A stretch of 64,000 nucleotides of DNA from Lineus longissimus (Eukaryota > Nemertea > Pilidiophora > Heteronemertea > Lineidae), in contig NC_088315.1 of the NCBI RefSeq assembly GCF_910592395.1, forward strand, positions 1,366,501 through 1,430,500, given 5' to 3'. Both the position numbers and the translations under genes were made by a program. Below are positions 47,305 through 59,200 of the stretch, in pieces; position 1 is the first letter of the stretch; the number at the start of each line of letters is the position of its first letter. The notes beneath the pieces were generated by a model. That model had not been told where the DNA came from, did not search any database, and saw only the letters and a list, made by a program, of their open reading frames with translations.

Positions 47305-50300
47305 TGACAGTCCTGAAAGAGTTTGTTGTGAATAAGGACCGGGGACAACTTATCATTTGTTAGATGAACACGATTTGTAGTGAACTTGTGTTTCATGAGA
47401 ACTGATCATGTAGAAGTTGCATTGTTGTAATAAAACATTTTTTACCTTCAAATGTTTGCCTCAAAGTCTTACCAATCTTGCTGGTCTACATGTATATGAT
47501 TAGGTTATTTATTGTTCAAGAAGACTTCAGATGCATCTTGAGCAAACACTAGTGGAGGTGCTATGTGATGTGTTTGGTCAGATCTCAAGCTTGTTCCTTT
47601 GTCATAGACCAAGTGACAAGATGGTTCCATTAGCATCTCATTTGGACTTTACTTTGCTGTCATACTTCACGACGTCAATGACAATGATTGGTCTGGGAAG
47701 ATACAGAGAGAATTTCCTTTTGGATGATGGACATGTGCTGCACCTCCGCAGCAGAGTTGACTCGCTTGTCTTTAGTCATTCGTCACATCCTATGGACAAT
47801 AACTGGGCAGATATATTGTCCCCTCCGTGCACCATTCTTTTTTGCCTGTCATGTCCTCCTGGGGCATTTACTAAGAAGACTAGAGGGATTGACAGCGAGA
47901 TATCCCAAGTCCTTACATTTGAGTACAATTTCAATTCATCTCAAGTCTTTTGAGGACATAGTCGCAACCAGAGTGCCAGCCAAGAACCATAACATGGAAG
48001 AACTGAACACAACACTCTTTCAAATAGGACAACAAAATGTATTTACAGATAAAGCAATTTTTGACCATTAAATTCTAGGTTATTGTTCTATCCATTTTCT
48101 AGTGACCTTTTTGAGTTCCAAAGAAACTGAGAATTTTCAAGAGCTTTCTCTACACTGCTGAGTGAACTATAGTACCAGGACTTGGGAGAGCAAGTCTGTA
48201 AATTAGGGTTGATATTTGAGAGGAAATATGGAAGACTCGATACAGCAGAGATAGAAATGAAATAAAACTTCAATCTTGTTTTGCCTGAAAAACACACAGC
48301 ATTCCAATAAACAACTGCCCTGGATGCTAGTACACATACATGTACATGTAAAAGGATGAACTCATGGTACAGGGAAATGACCTAATTCTATAATATCATA
48401 CACTGCACAGTACATTGATGCTTCCTCTCAAATTGGCCTACTTGCTGTCAATGTAGCCGCACTATCTAATACTATATACATGTCCATGGGTTGATGAGTG
48501 GTCTATTAAGTACACTTTACATGTACACTCACCACATATCTGTGGGTATCATTAACAAAATCTCCTCCCATTATCCAAGCATACATTGCATACATGTATA
48601 CATGTATACATATGTACATATACATTGAAACATAGACGTGATCTTGTCCTCGTTATCAGCAACTCGGACAGCATGGATGTACATGTACATGTTTGAGTAT
48701 GCAAGACCACAAGTTATTATCTTGTTATCTAATCCCTACCCTTCTGAATGTTACTTTTCATGACACCTACCAATCTTTAAAGGAAGAGGAGCCATTACTC
48801 ACGTGAAGGGGCTAAAATGCAACACATGGAACATCCGAAAGTTAACAAAACCAGGGGTTTTCTGTTTTGTTGCAACACTGACAATACACACAGACAGCAT
48901 TCAGTCACTGTCAAGAAAGATGCCAAGACAATGATATCAAGACAAGCAATGGAATGGGATGTCATAAGGCTTAAGTACAAATGCAAGTCCCAGGCATAAG
49001 TGGTGATGTTTTCCTGTTAATCTTGAAATAGTATCACTTGGAACTATTCAATCATGCAACGTAAATAAAGAAGTCAAGATTATACACGTACAAAATTCTA
49101 CTGAAGTAATCATTAATCATGCGCATGCATTTGGAATTATCAAATAATATCAAATTCTATTTCTACCACACTGATAGTAGTTGGAGCCATACATACCATA
49201 CACATTAATGTACACAAGGATCATAGTCAGCATCATGAAGTCCTTGTGCATTGGTATTTCAAACAAATGTTTATAAGGTTTGTTGTGACCTGGTTATTCA
49301 CAGCGAAATGAGAAAATTGTTCATCACAAGGGAGCAGAATAACTATCGCACGAGGAATGCACCTCAGCAGGATCAGAACCTACATCTATTCCAAGATTGG
49401 AGTCGTGAGGATCAGGCACTTAATTCTAAAACCCCTTGGTCGTAAATGTACAATGGTTTATAAATGTAAAGCACATTATTTATAATGTAAAGGCCTCTTT
49501 TTGGGCACAAAGATTTTGATGTCAGCATCACAACAGTTTGGATTATTATACATCACATATCAATGTACTTTTTGGTGGTTTAGAATAGAAACTAACAACG
49601 AACAAGAGGTATTGGTTGTCTATTGAAATACACAAAATGATGATCCTCCTGAAGAAAACATAAAACAGCTGAATTCACCATGCATCTTGAATCTGACAGT
49701 CGATCCTGATATTCCACGACTAACGTCCTCTTTGTCATATTCCAATTGGTCATATCTACACTGAGTAAAGAATCGTCTCTATTGTTCCTATCAACTGAAG
49801 ATTTCTATTCACACTAACCGCATCAGAATAAAATGTTCATGCGGACATATTGGATAAATATTATTGTTGCATAATATTCAGTGGAGGGTGCTATCTTCGG
49901 TTGCTTTCATTTGTTGAAGTCTGAAATGAATGATAGAAATTGATGAAAAGTGACGTGAAAGAATGGCCCTGAAGATACCGTGGGATCTTTAGCTGGGCTG
50001 TGGCAATGGCAAAGGCACTCTAGAACTGAGAATCTCAGTTTTGAGTCTCACTCAAAAACTGAAAGGCCAGAAATTTTAGAACCCTGAAAGCCACACTGGT
50101 TCAATAAACAGAGAAACAAAACAGGGTATATCCCAGATTCGAACCTAGCCCTTATGTGTAGCACATGTAGATCAATAGGGTCAACCACAAAGGATGTCAG
50201 GTTCCTCGCAACTGTAAACTAACTGCATTAAGACTGTAAAATACTTGGGCTATAACTTTGAGGTAATTGTCTTAAAGCAAACAGAATCAGAACTTTAACA

Positions 50301-50726
50301 GAAATGGATGTGTAACCAAATAAACTGCCAAAGAACTGAAACTGGACAGAGGAGGATGCTTATTCACAGCAAGTGCGATACAGGACAGCTTGGTGACAAA
50401 GCAAGAAAAACTACACAAACACAGATAGATGTATGTTTAAGGAATTGCTACCAAAACCAGAGCTATTAGTTGTCAAACCAAACACTGCGAGGGAGCTAAA
50501 ATTCAGGCCAAATCATAGGCGGCACCTGAGGTTATAGGTAGAAGGAAGACTCCACCAGAGCGAAATTCAGTGATGTTCAATGTTAGACAACGACTGGGTT
50601 CATTCATTGCACTCCCAACTATCCTATCCAGCAGACCAAGTTAAGAACTACATCATGTAGGAAAGTGCGTTTAACAACAGATAATTACCTCTGAAAATAA
50701 AACACTCTGGTCTGCTGCTAGAGTGT
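47305..50726. other. Intergenic interval between the convergent METTL15 and Phafin genes
   Basis: After the METTL15 poly(A) signal I see no recognisable gene. Open frames at 47531-47953 and 47688-48071 overlap each other in different frames and have no domain. ACATGTATACATG-type dinucleotide-like repeats lie near 48340 and 48590-48690. The right part may be 3' untranslated sequence of the Phafin gene. Confidence 0.5.
47429..47434 (+). promoter_or_regulatory. Poly(A) signal of METTL15
   Basis: AATAAA lies 125 bases after the METTL15 stop codon on the same strand. Confidence 0.6.
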
Positions 50727-53700
50727 TCACTCCTTTTTGTCTTCATAGAAAGTTGGCTAAATGAAAAACAAACACAATAAGCAAACAAAACCAAAACCAA
50801 AAGACAAGCAGGACAACTCAAACTCTAACAAAAGTGTTTCTGTTGGCTGTACAGTGCAAAGGGAAAATACCCTGGCCACCAAGTGTGAACTTCTAGGCAG
50901 TTCACGACAAACATAAAGCGAGGTAGGATCATGCAGGTGAAAGGGATACAAAGTGAGGTACAGGTGATAATATAACATCAATCTAAATGTAAAGTGCATA
51001 AAGTAAAAAACACATGCAAACACAATGTCAAGAGATAGAAATTTCTCCAACATGAAGCAAAACAATTAAAATGTTGAAATAATAATGCCCTCATAACTTT
51101 GTATGGCAGAGAGGAAAGGGCACGGAGCACAGAATCTGAGTTACGCTCACCTCTGAATCCTTTTCAGCATCAGCCACATTGCCTGTCATCGCCCCATTGT
51201 TTGTTTCTTCCTCATCCTCCGACGATGAGCTGTCTGAGCTATCACCTTGCGTCACATCTGAAAGGTACAAATTATGAATTTGAGGTGATTTGAACACAAA
51301 TGGTATCATCTGTGTGCTGACCAAGTATCAGCATGAAATGACACCCGTGGGGTTAAACATTGTTACATCATCTACTTCTTCCGAGTTGCCATATTTCTGT
51401 GTAACACGTACTGCACTTGCCACCTGAAAAAATCAACTCCTACTCTTCACATCGCAGTCTTTTATCGCCAGTAGATTCTCCAGTGAGATGACTCAATACC
51501 AATGGAACTAGCCTTGACCAATGGCTGTGACATACCGGAAGAATACAGTAGGCAAGGTCAACTGAAGTTTTCTATCCACGTACCTGACTTAGCACTCATT
51601 TTGGACTCGTCTGAAGCACTGTCATAACACTGGTCACACACTCTCAGTGGTTTTGTTGATTGCATAGGAAGGGACTGTCTCTTGGTGGAGCACATACCAC
51701 AAACGACTAAACCACACTTTCTACAGTGGTGCTGAAAACAAATTGTGACTTAAATCATGGATGCGAAAAGGAAGCTGGCACTGGTAGCAGCACAGCTTTT
51801 ATCAAACTGAGATTTAATCAAATCCATGATATGTAAAGCCGGCATAGATTGGATTTTGCTGGCCACAGACCTTTTTGTGAGGGCACTGAATCATGAAAAG
51901 CTGGCATCTTCATTAACCCTGTGACACATTTAGTGACCCAGATCGTGGCCCCCCAAAAAAGACACAACTTTCCTCCGTATTTCACTCACCCTTCTCTGGA
52001 GGACTGTGAATGCGACCTTCTTACACAGCATACACTTGGGGGCCTCCGAATCGGGGATCCAAACAGGTGACACATCGCTGGTTTGTGAATGACCTCCTGG
52101 ATGGAGAAGAGCCACAAGAAATGTCAACATGGTACAACATGACAAGGTTGAGTTGACACAGCGTGTCCTTAGATTATGAAATACAGCCAAGATGATTGTC
52201 CAGTTACTTCCTATATCCTAGCATTTTTATATTGCTTTGGTTTCAACATTTTCGGGTAGGCTCAACACCTCAATTGCCCAGATTTAGACATTTTAGCTCA
52301 CAGCAAGTTATACATACCCATGATTTACCCGAGCTGGGGCCCAGGGTAGGATATCAAACCAGCTGCGGCACAGACCTTCTGGTCAAGGTTAATTAAATCC
52401 AAGTGGCTTTCACTCATTTAAAGCACTGTCTAAAGCAAGTTAATTTCACACATGAAGACCACACTTACCTTTGGCTAACAAGTCCTGCACACACTTGTTT
52501 ATATGTGCCATCCATTCCGATTTTTCTGTAGCAGTAGCAGCATAGACGGCAAATGACTTCTTAGGACTGACAATCTGCCAACCATTCCGCAGACCTTCAA
52601 ATGTGAAAGAAACTTACTTGTTAGTTTTGTAATATGACTGAGTATATTAGGACAGCAACGACAACATGGTCCGCCTAAAAACACATTTACAAAGAGTACA
52701 TGAAAAAAATTCCATCAGCTTGAAACCGAAGCAAGCATCCTGGGTTACTAACCATCTGTATCCTCCAATGACTTCAACTTGACATCCATCAGGTCAATTA
52801 TATGCTGCATAGTATACTTTTTCTTGTTCATCACAATATTGCCATAAACTAGGATATCGTTCATGAGGAAGAATTGGCGGGGTTTGGGACCTTTCCGGCA
52901 CATCTTGGTCAGGACTCCCTCCCCAACCAGTACTCTGCCAGGCACACATAATGGCTGAAATAAACAACATTTTGAGATTGTAAAACAATAGCCTCAAAAT
53001 ACCCACTGGGAATGCTTCCTCATTACTCCAATATAAGAAACATTCATAAAATCTATTCTAGGACAAACAACAACAGTTGATCAAGAACTTGACATCATGA
53101 TTCGAGAATCGTCAGCTCAGCATACACTTGTAACCATCAGTTTGAATTTCCACTCATGTCACTGTACATTTGATAACCTCATAGTGTCATAGTCATACGG
53201 GACTGTGAATGTAGTCACCCTGGCTAATCAGTATTCTGTTATTCCCTCTCAAACATGAACAACTAATGGCATGTCCACTCGCTGCGTCACTCTCACAGGC
53301 ATATGCCAGTGTATATGAAATACAAAATTAGACCTAAGATTGTTTTCAAAAGCCTTATTCCTTACCTGTCCAGAGCTGCCAAAGGCTTTTTCAACACCAG
53401 CAATTCGCCGGTTGTTGACCTCTGTGTTAACTGAAAGAACATTTTTGAAAAGAAATCACTTTGAGGCAGCATGTACATTTTTTTATACAGATTTATATAG
53501 GCCTTACGCATATGCCGTAGCAATTGAAAAAAGGGGCTCAAAGAAAGTATATATATACATGTATAACTATAATAACATGATATAAAATTGCTTCTTTCCT
53601 TGAAAACTGCACAAACGACCATAATAATCAACACTAATACAACCAATCTAATGAATGACTAACAATGTCAGACCATCATGAGTCGTTTATATTAACTGAC

Positions 53701-54152
53701 AAAATAAAAATAGCCGCGGACTTGTCACCAGAGTCTTGACACTGGGTGCACTTGACACAAGTGATGTAGGATGTAGGCCTACATGATACATCGCCATGGG
53801 CCGAACAAAAGACCAGATGACGTAGAAAGCAAAAAAACTTAATGATTGTGTAATGGGGTCTAGGCCTACCGGTATACGAGATGTCATTATGATCATGTCG
53901 GACAATATTGATCTTGATGACATCATGATCATGATCATCATCATTCATGACCAATTTGGGATAGTCTGCTAACGCCAAAGTAACACCAAATCAACCCAAT
54001 AAATCGCACATCTTCAGCAACAGAAAAGGTCTATAGATAAAGCTACGTCCATACTTGACCAAGCTGGCCATCATTTAGTCCGTTGTTCTGATGATTTTGA
54101 TCAAAAACTACATGCAAAAACGATCAACACCCCTACCAAGTCTGTCCACCAT
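50727..54152 (-). CDS. PLEKHF2: Phafin (PLEKHF1/2-like) PH and FYVE domain protein
   Basis: Exons 54152-54137 (16 nt), 53430-53366, 52954-52753, 52594-52469, 52096-51990, 51731-51584, 51257-51151 and 50756-50727 total 801 nt and encode 266 residues (human Phafin2 249, Phafin1 279). The start MVDRLVNTEVNNRRI matches the human start. The PH domain is about 32-132 (GEGVLTKMCRK, RQFFLMNDILVYGN, KSFAVYAATATEKSEWM). The FYVE domain spans 149-208 with WIPDSEA, RRHHCRKCG and ligands C158, C161, C175, C178, C183, C186, C204 and C207. An acidic Ser/Asp/Glu tail follows. The tiny last exon (PTFYEDKKE) is supported by phase and splice sites; without it the frame would read through to a stop at 51091. Phafins bind PI3P on endosomes and act in endosome fusion and autophagy. 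Choice between paralogues 1 and 2 is uncertain. Confidence 0.95.
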
Positions 54153-54642
54153 CTTGAACTTCCTGCATCACGTGATGTCACACTCTCCAGTCGCTAGCAA
54201 ACTTTTTCTAACGCTGCCAGTTGAGCTGGCGGTGGGATATCAGAGACTGTTTACTTTCTAATTGCTTATGTTTCACCGCGATAAAAATAAATCTTAAGTG
54301 TTTGCCAAAACATGATCGCAGAAAAAAACATTTTTCAATAAAAAGTGCAGGTCTACAAAGAACGTTGCTAGATACACACAGAACTTATTTTTTTGAACTG
54401 CCAAAAGCTCTATTAATGCCCACATATTTCTACTGCATTTGTTGGCAATTTTTTGACCAACCACAAATTTCGCACACGATGGCGGTGATTATTACAAAGA
54501 CATAAATGATTCATGCAGTGTATTCGTAAAGAGAGATTGTCAAGTCACATGATTTTTGGTCTATTTCACAGGAAGAAACCTACAGATAGAAATTTTTGTT
54601 ACAATTTCACCTTTTTACTCGCATTAGACTACTAAATCAGCA
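54153..54642. promoter_or_regulatory. Shared interval between head-to-head Phafin and RNASEK genes
   Basis: Only 490 bases separate the two start codons on opposite strands, so both promoters must lie here or in the first introns. No clear TATA box stands out on either side. The interval may act as a bidirectional promoter (inference). Confidence 0.55.
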
Positions 54643-55209
54643 ATGCCGATTTGCGGGCTTAAGTGCTCGATATGCTGGGTCGTTTTAGGAGTCTGGGGAA
54701 TAATTCAGTTGGTTAGTATTCGAAAGAAAGTACATAAAATATGCCAAGCAGCCAAGCACTGAGGCTGAGCAGCCAAGCAAAAAGTGGCCTAATACATGCA
54801 AATCAAGTCACAAGCAGTGCAAGTGCAATGTACATATCACATGCACTGTAGTGTTATTTTGTAGTATAATTGCTGCATGCAATATAATGCCTTAAGATGT
54901 TCTATGATTATTTTTGTGGGTCCATACACGGTCACACTATAGCCTTACAGGCCTACTCTCATTTCCTCTTATTCCTTTCAGGCCCTAATGGGTGTCTTCC
55001 TCCGTGTACATGCTGTGGCCTTTGCAGAAGATTTACCGATAAATGATGCAGAGTGGGAAGCTAGCAAGTGGAACATGGACTATGTCTATAAAAAATACGA
55101 TGCTGCTTCAAATAACTGTTTCGTTGCAGCTGGAGTATATGTGTGCATCCTAGTGTTTTCTGGAATTCAGTACCGATTGAACACGAGGCAGAATTATGTT
55201 ATGCAATAA
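54643..55209 (+). CDS. RNASEK: RNASEK, ribonuclease kappa / V-ATPase-associated membrane protein
   Basis: Exons 54643-54711 and 54982-55209 total 297 nt and encode 98 residues, the same length as the human protein. The first hydrophobic segment (CSICWVVLGVWGIIQL) is split from GVFLRVHAVAFAEDLP by the intron. A loop with YVYKKYDAASNNCFVAAG precedes the second membrane segment (VYVCILVFSGIQYRLNTRQNY), closely paralleling human SYNCFIAAGLY...RLNKRKEY. The protein is a small two-pass membrane protein that associates with the V-ATPase and was first described as a ribonuclease. The gene is divergent from Phafin. The stop codon TAA lies inside an AATAAA hexamer. Confidence 0.96.
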
Positions 55210-55210
55210 A
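55205..55210 (+). promoter_or_regulatory. AATAAA overlapping the RNASEK stop codon
   Basis: The last codons ATG CAA TAA are followed by A, so AATAAA spans the stop (55207-55209). If used, the transcript would have an almost empty 3' untranslated region. I noticed no second AATAAA on the plus strand in the following several hundred bases. Confidence 0.45.
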
Positions 55211-56171
55211 GTGAGATGAAAGAAAAGACATAATAGTAAGACCCATCAAGTTCATCCTGCCATCTTGCTTACAATAGACGAGAGCTTGAGAAAGTCACAC
55301 ATTCCGAGTCAATGAGCCTCAGTTTTGAGAGAACAGCCTGCAGGTGAACATAAATGCAACTTTGCCTGGAGATCTTTTTGACTTTCAATTGATTCAAAAG
55401 GTTACATATTTTGAAATGCAATTCGTTAATTGACACTAGATGAAGAAAACTATAGAAATGTATTTGTTTTTGGGTGTTACTGATTATGAACAGTACTTCA
55501 GTCCTGTTTTCAACTTCATCTAAAAGCAAATCAAATAGGTGTATATGGGTTCATGTGGTAAAGCATGTATGAAGACATACTTTTGGTATGGTACATAGAC
55601 AAGTAATGTGAATTCTGTAAAAATGTAAATTATGTTAAGTAAGGGAGAATACATGTAAGTGGGTTGTAATTATTTATTGTTGTCTAGGGGGGCACACAGA
55701 TGGTGTAGAAATAGAATACAATATACATGTCATAACTATATTATTTTGTCACTTTTCTGTTTTAACTTCCAACATAGTCCTTGGAGTTGTGTTATGAGAG
55801 ACAAATCCATTGCTAGGTAGATGAGACACACACATTTGTCTTCCTACCAAAATCAGGACAGAGCCCAGTTCAAACCAGTTATTTTCCTTTCCGAGATGTT
55901 GTGGCATGGCTTCCTGACACCCAGTCATACTGAGGACAAACAACCTGGGTATATGGAGGACAACGTCACAACCTGTGTATCCAGGCTGTGGGGGCTTCTG
56001 GACCAACATTGCTCTGGGACCTTTATTGAGAGGACAGTTTTAATAATCAGCAAAGAATATAGGACTACCTTCATACTCGAAATCTAATGCCAGCTTTTCA
56101 GGCCCTTCATTGTCTTTTGAGACTCTCATCACAAACCGAAGAAGTCACCAGATATTTTTCCAACAAAATCA
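55211..56171. other. Interval between the convergent RNASEK and SMYD4 genes
   Basis: It should contain the 3' ends of both genes. A minus-strand AATAAA at 56172-56177 lies 55 bases after the SMYD4 stop. No coding exon is recognised. Confidence 0.5.
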
Positions 56172-56177
56172 TTTATT
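56172..56177 (-). promoter_or_regulatory. Poly(A) signal of SMYD4
   Basis: The minus-strand AATAAA begins 55 bases after the SMYD4 stop codon, implying a short 3' untranslated region. Confidence 0.55.
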
Positions 56178-56231
56178 TCTTGCCTTAAATTTACAACAAA
56201 GGTGCCATTTATCTAAATGCCAAGGAACCCT

Positions 56232-59200
56232 TCACTTCACATCCAGCAAACATGTTTGCATCTCTAGCAAGTCTTTAGTCACAGGATGAGAACTCCCATA
56301 ATGACTGGTCAGAATCTTCAACGCTTTCTTGATCACCATCAATGCTTCATCCTCCTTGTGATCATTGAAAAGGATCTGTGCCAGTTTGTGAAGTTCATTG
56401 CCTAACTCGATGCTGCGAGATCCAAACATCTTCTTTATCGTTTGGATGCTTCTTTTCAAGTATTTGGCAGCTTCAAGAAAGTTCTCTGAAAAAAAGAGGG
56501 AGAACTTATTGACCACCATTGGACATAATGAGGGACAGTTCACTTAAAAATTACATCAAAAGGGCTCTCTGGTTTTGTTGTCTGATCTCATGTGCATGAG
56601 GTGGTTGTGCATACATCACTGTGTTCTAATTTTTTCCATTTGCGAGATATACCATCCTGACTCTCATGCATTTGCATCACCACTATATCGGGATCCACTT
56701 AGCGATCGCAAAACATTGGGGGTCAAGATGATGATTTACATGTACATGTACGTATTTTTATGTCTGTACATGTATGGTGGTTTGGAAAGGGCTTCTAAGT
56801 GAGCATGGGAAAACTGCCTACCTGATGTAGCATAGCACCTGGCGAGGACATCCTGGACTTCTGCCAGATCCTTGTTGTGACGATACATGACAGCCTCTCG
56901 TAGCTTTAGGCAGTCATGAAGTTCAGAGAGAGCTCCTGACGATTAAAAAGAAAAAAGTGATACACTCAGCTAATCTTGACTTCACCTTCCCTCAAGGAAG
57001 GATGAGAACACCGAGTAACTTATCCAGAATACATATGATGATCTAGGTTTGTCTTGACTAGTCGTCCACAGACAACAGATTTGTATGCACACTGCCGCCT
57101 GTCCTCTTACAAAAGGAGGTATTGAGCAAGAAAGGTCGGTTGCTTAACTGCTAATAACAATTGGTTACATCACTTGATCATATCACTGTTGACAAACATG
57201 TCTTGAGATGTATTTGCATTTGCTCTCTCACCTCCTATGTCATTTTTCTCTAGCTTGGTCACTCCATACACGAACATGTTATGGGCCAGAACAACCTTCT
57301 CCAGCATCTTGTCACTATCACATGCCACACGGCCGCACTCTTCACACACCATGTCTGGTTTGGGGAGACTCAATGGACCGCTGCAGTCTGGACATTTAAG
57401 TGCCTGAAATGAAAAAGATACTAAAAAATGGGCATGATGGGTCTTGGGTCTCTGCCAGATATAACTGTAATGACTTCCCAAACAGAACCCCATTTTTCAG
57501 AAACAAGGTGTACATGTACATGTTAGGATATCAATCTGCTACAGGCACATACAGCTAGGCCCCAGACAAGCCTGGTATACGTGATATACCTTACTACAGC
57601 TTTACCTTTCATTATCACTTTCTTACAAAGACATACCTGATAAAATGACCTGTCCTCTCTCTGCTGACAAGGCTCACATTTACAACTAAAGAAATACTGG
57701 TCTTTAAGGATCTGCTGCCTCTCAGATGTGTTCATCTTTTTGTGATGAGGGCCATAACAGTTATAAACTTGCTCCCCTTTTGGTATCTCTCTTGTGGCTC
57801 GTACCACCAGCATATCATTGTGGAAACTGGAACGAAGAACATTAAACTGAATATGAAACAATCAGAGAGTTGTCCTGGGGCAAGAAAAGTGGTAAGTGCT
57901 ACATCTACAATATGCCAACAGGCGGCCAGAAGAATACATGTATTCAAAGAACAAAGAACAGACATGAAAAGAATCATGTATGAAATTGGTTTCCAGTATG
58001 ACTCACCTTGAAATGATATTGGGCTTACAGGAATGGTTCATCAGACTCGCAGTAGGATAGATAGCAGTGGCAATGCGGACCTGGCTCACAGTCTCTACAT
58101 CAGCAGTACTGGACAAATTGACATCGGGTTTTAAACCTGTAAATGCAAGGTCTTATACAACTTTCTGTAATAGGTAAATATGGGTACTCTAAGTACGTGT
58201 ACGAAAACATGAAAAAGATCCCCCAGTGTACACCGCACAATTGAAGGAAGTGCAGCTAGACTATTGTGTAATCAAATATCTCGAGGCAACAGAAGGCAAC
58301 TCAACTTTAATCTGTCAGTTGATCTACCAGACCAGAATACTGGGAGAAATGAAACGAAATTTGATCAGATACATGTTGCTCGACATTTGGTCATTGAAGG
58401 GGACAAGTTGCACTGCAGTTCAATTGAAATATTATTGTGAGGATGCATGTGGACAAAAGGAAAGAATAGGTTGGGACATCCTACCTGTGATAGCATGTGC
58501 ATTACAGACTAGCTGCTGTATGTGCCTCAGCAACAGGCCGCCAATGTACTGCTTGTCCGGTGAAAGAGTGAACGCCCCGTCGAGTGTGGCATCCATGTCA
58601 CTTTCTGGGAAGAATTGGCAATGTACAAGGCACTTCAGCAATAGAACAGCAGTCTGGAAATGAAAGGGTGAAAAGTAATAGAAATCCAGTGACAAGAATG
58701 AGGCTCACTGTTATGTTGACTCTACGCTCATTTCAATGGCTTGAATAAGTCTTACTTGTACAGTAGGAAGTGCAGAATGTGTGTACAGCCTGAAATCTGA
58801 GGACAGCTACTACTGCAACCGCTAAAACAGGTTCATGTTCACCATTTTATAAAAGTTCTAAAGATAGCAAAACAAAATCAACATTGAAAGCTTACCATGG
58901 TGTATTGAAAGACGTCTTCAACCTTCATCTTGTCTGAGTGTGGCATGAGGTGGTAAACGGAGGGATACCCGAAGTCATATACGCCCTCTTTGGTCAGCCC
59001 TGGGACTTGTTCTGTTGATTTATAATCATCCTTGGATTCTGTAATGCCAAATGTAAAGGCTCAGGCTGGAGACGATGAGTTCAGATACCTGCATCACTGG
59101 CCGAGTTGCATGTACTACTAGGCACTGACAATAAGCACAAATAGCATAATGTCAACAACTGGTTTAACCTTCTTTCATATCTGTGACTTACCAAGGAGGT

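Noticed and set aside
47531-48071. Two overlapping open frames after METTL15
   Set aside because: They overlap in different frames, have no family resemblance, and lie beyond the METTL15 poly(A) signal.
51091-51150. Phafin C-terminus by read-through to a stop at 51091
   Set aside because: A GTGAGC donor at 51150 in the right phase joins to a tiny exon (50756-50727) ending in an acidic tail, which fits the family better.
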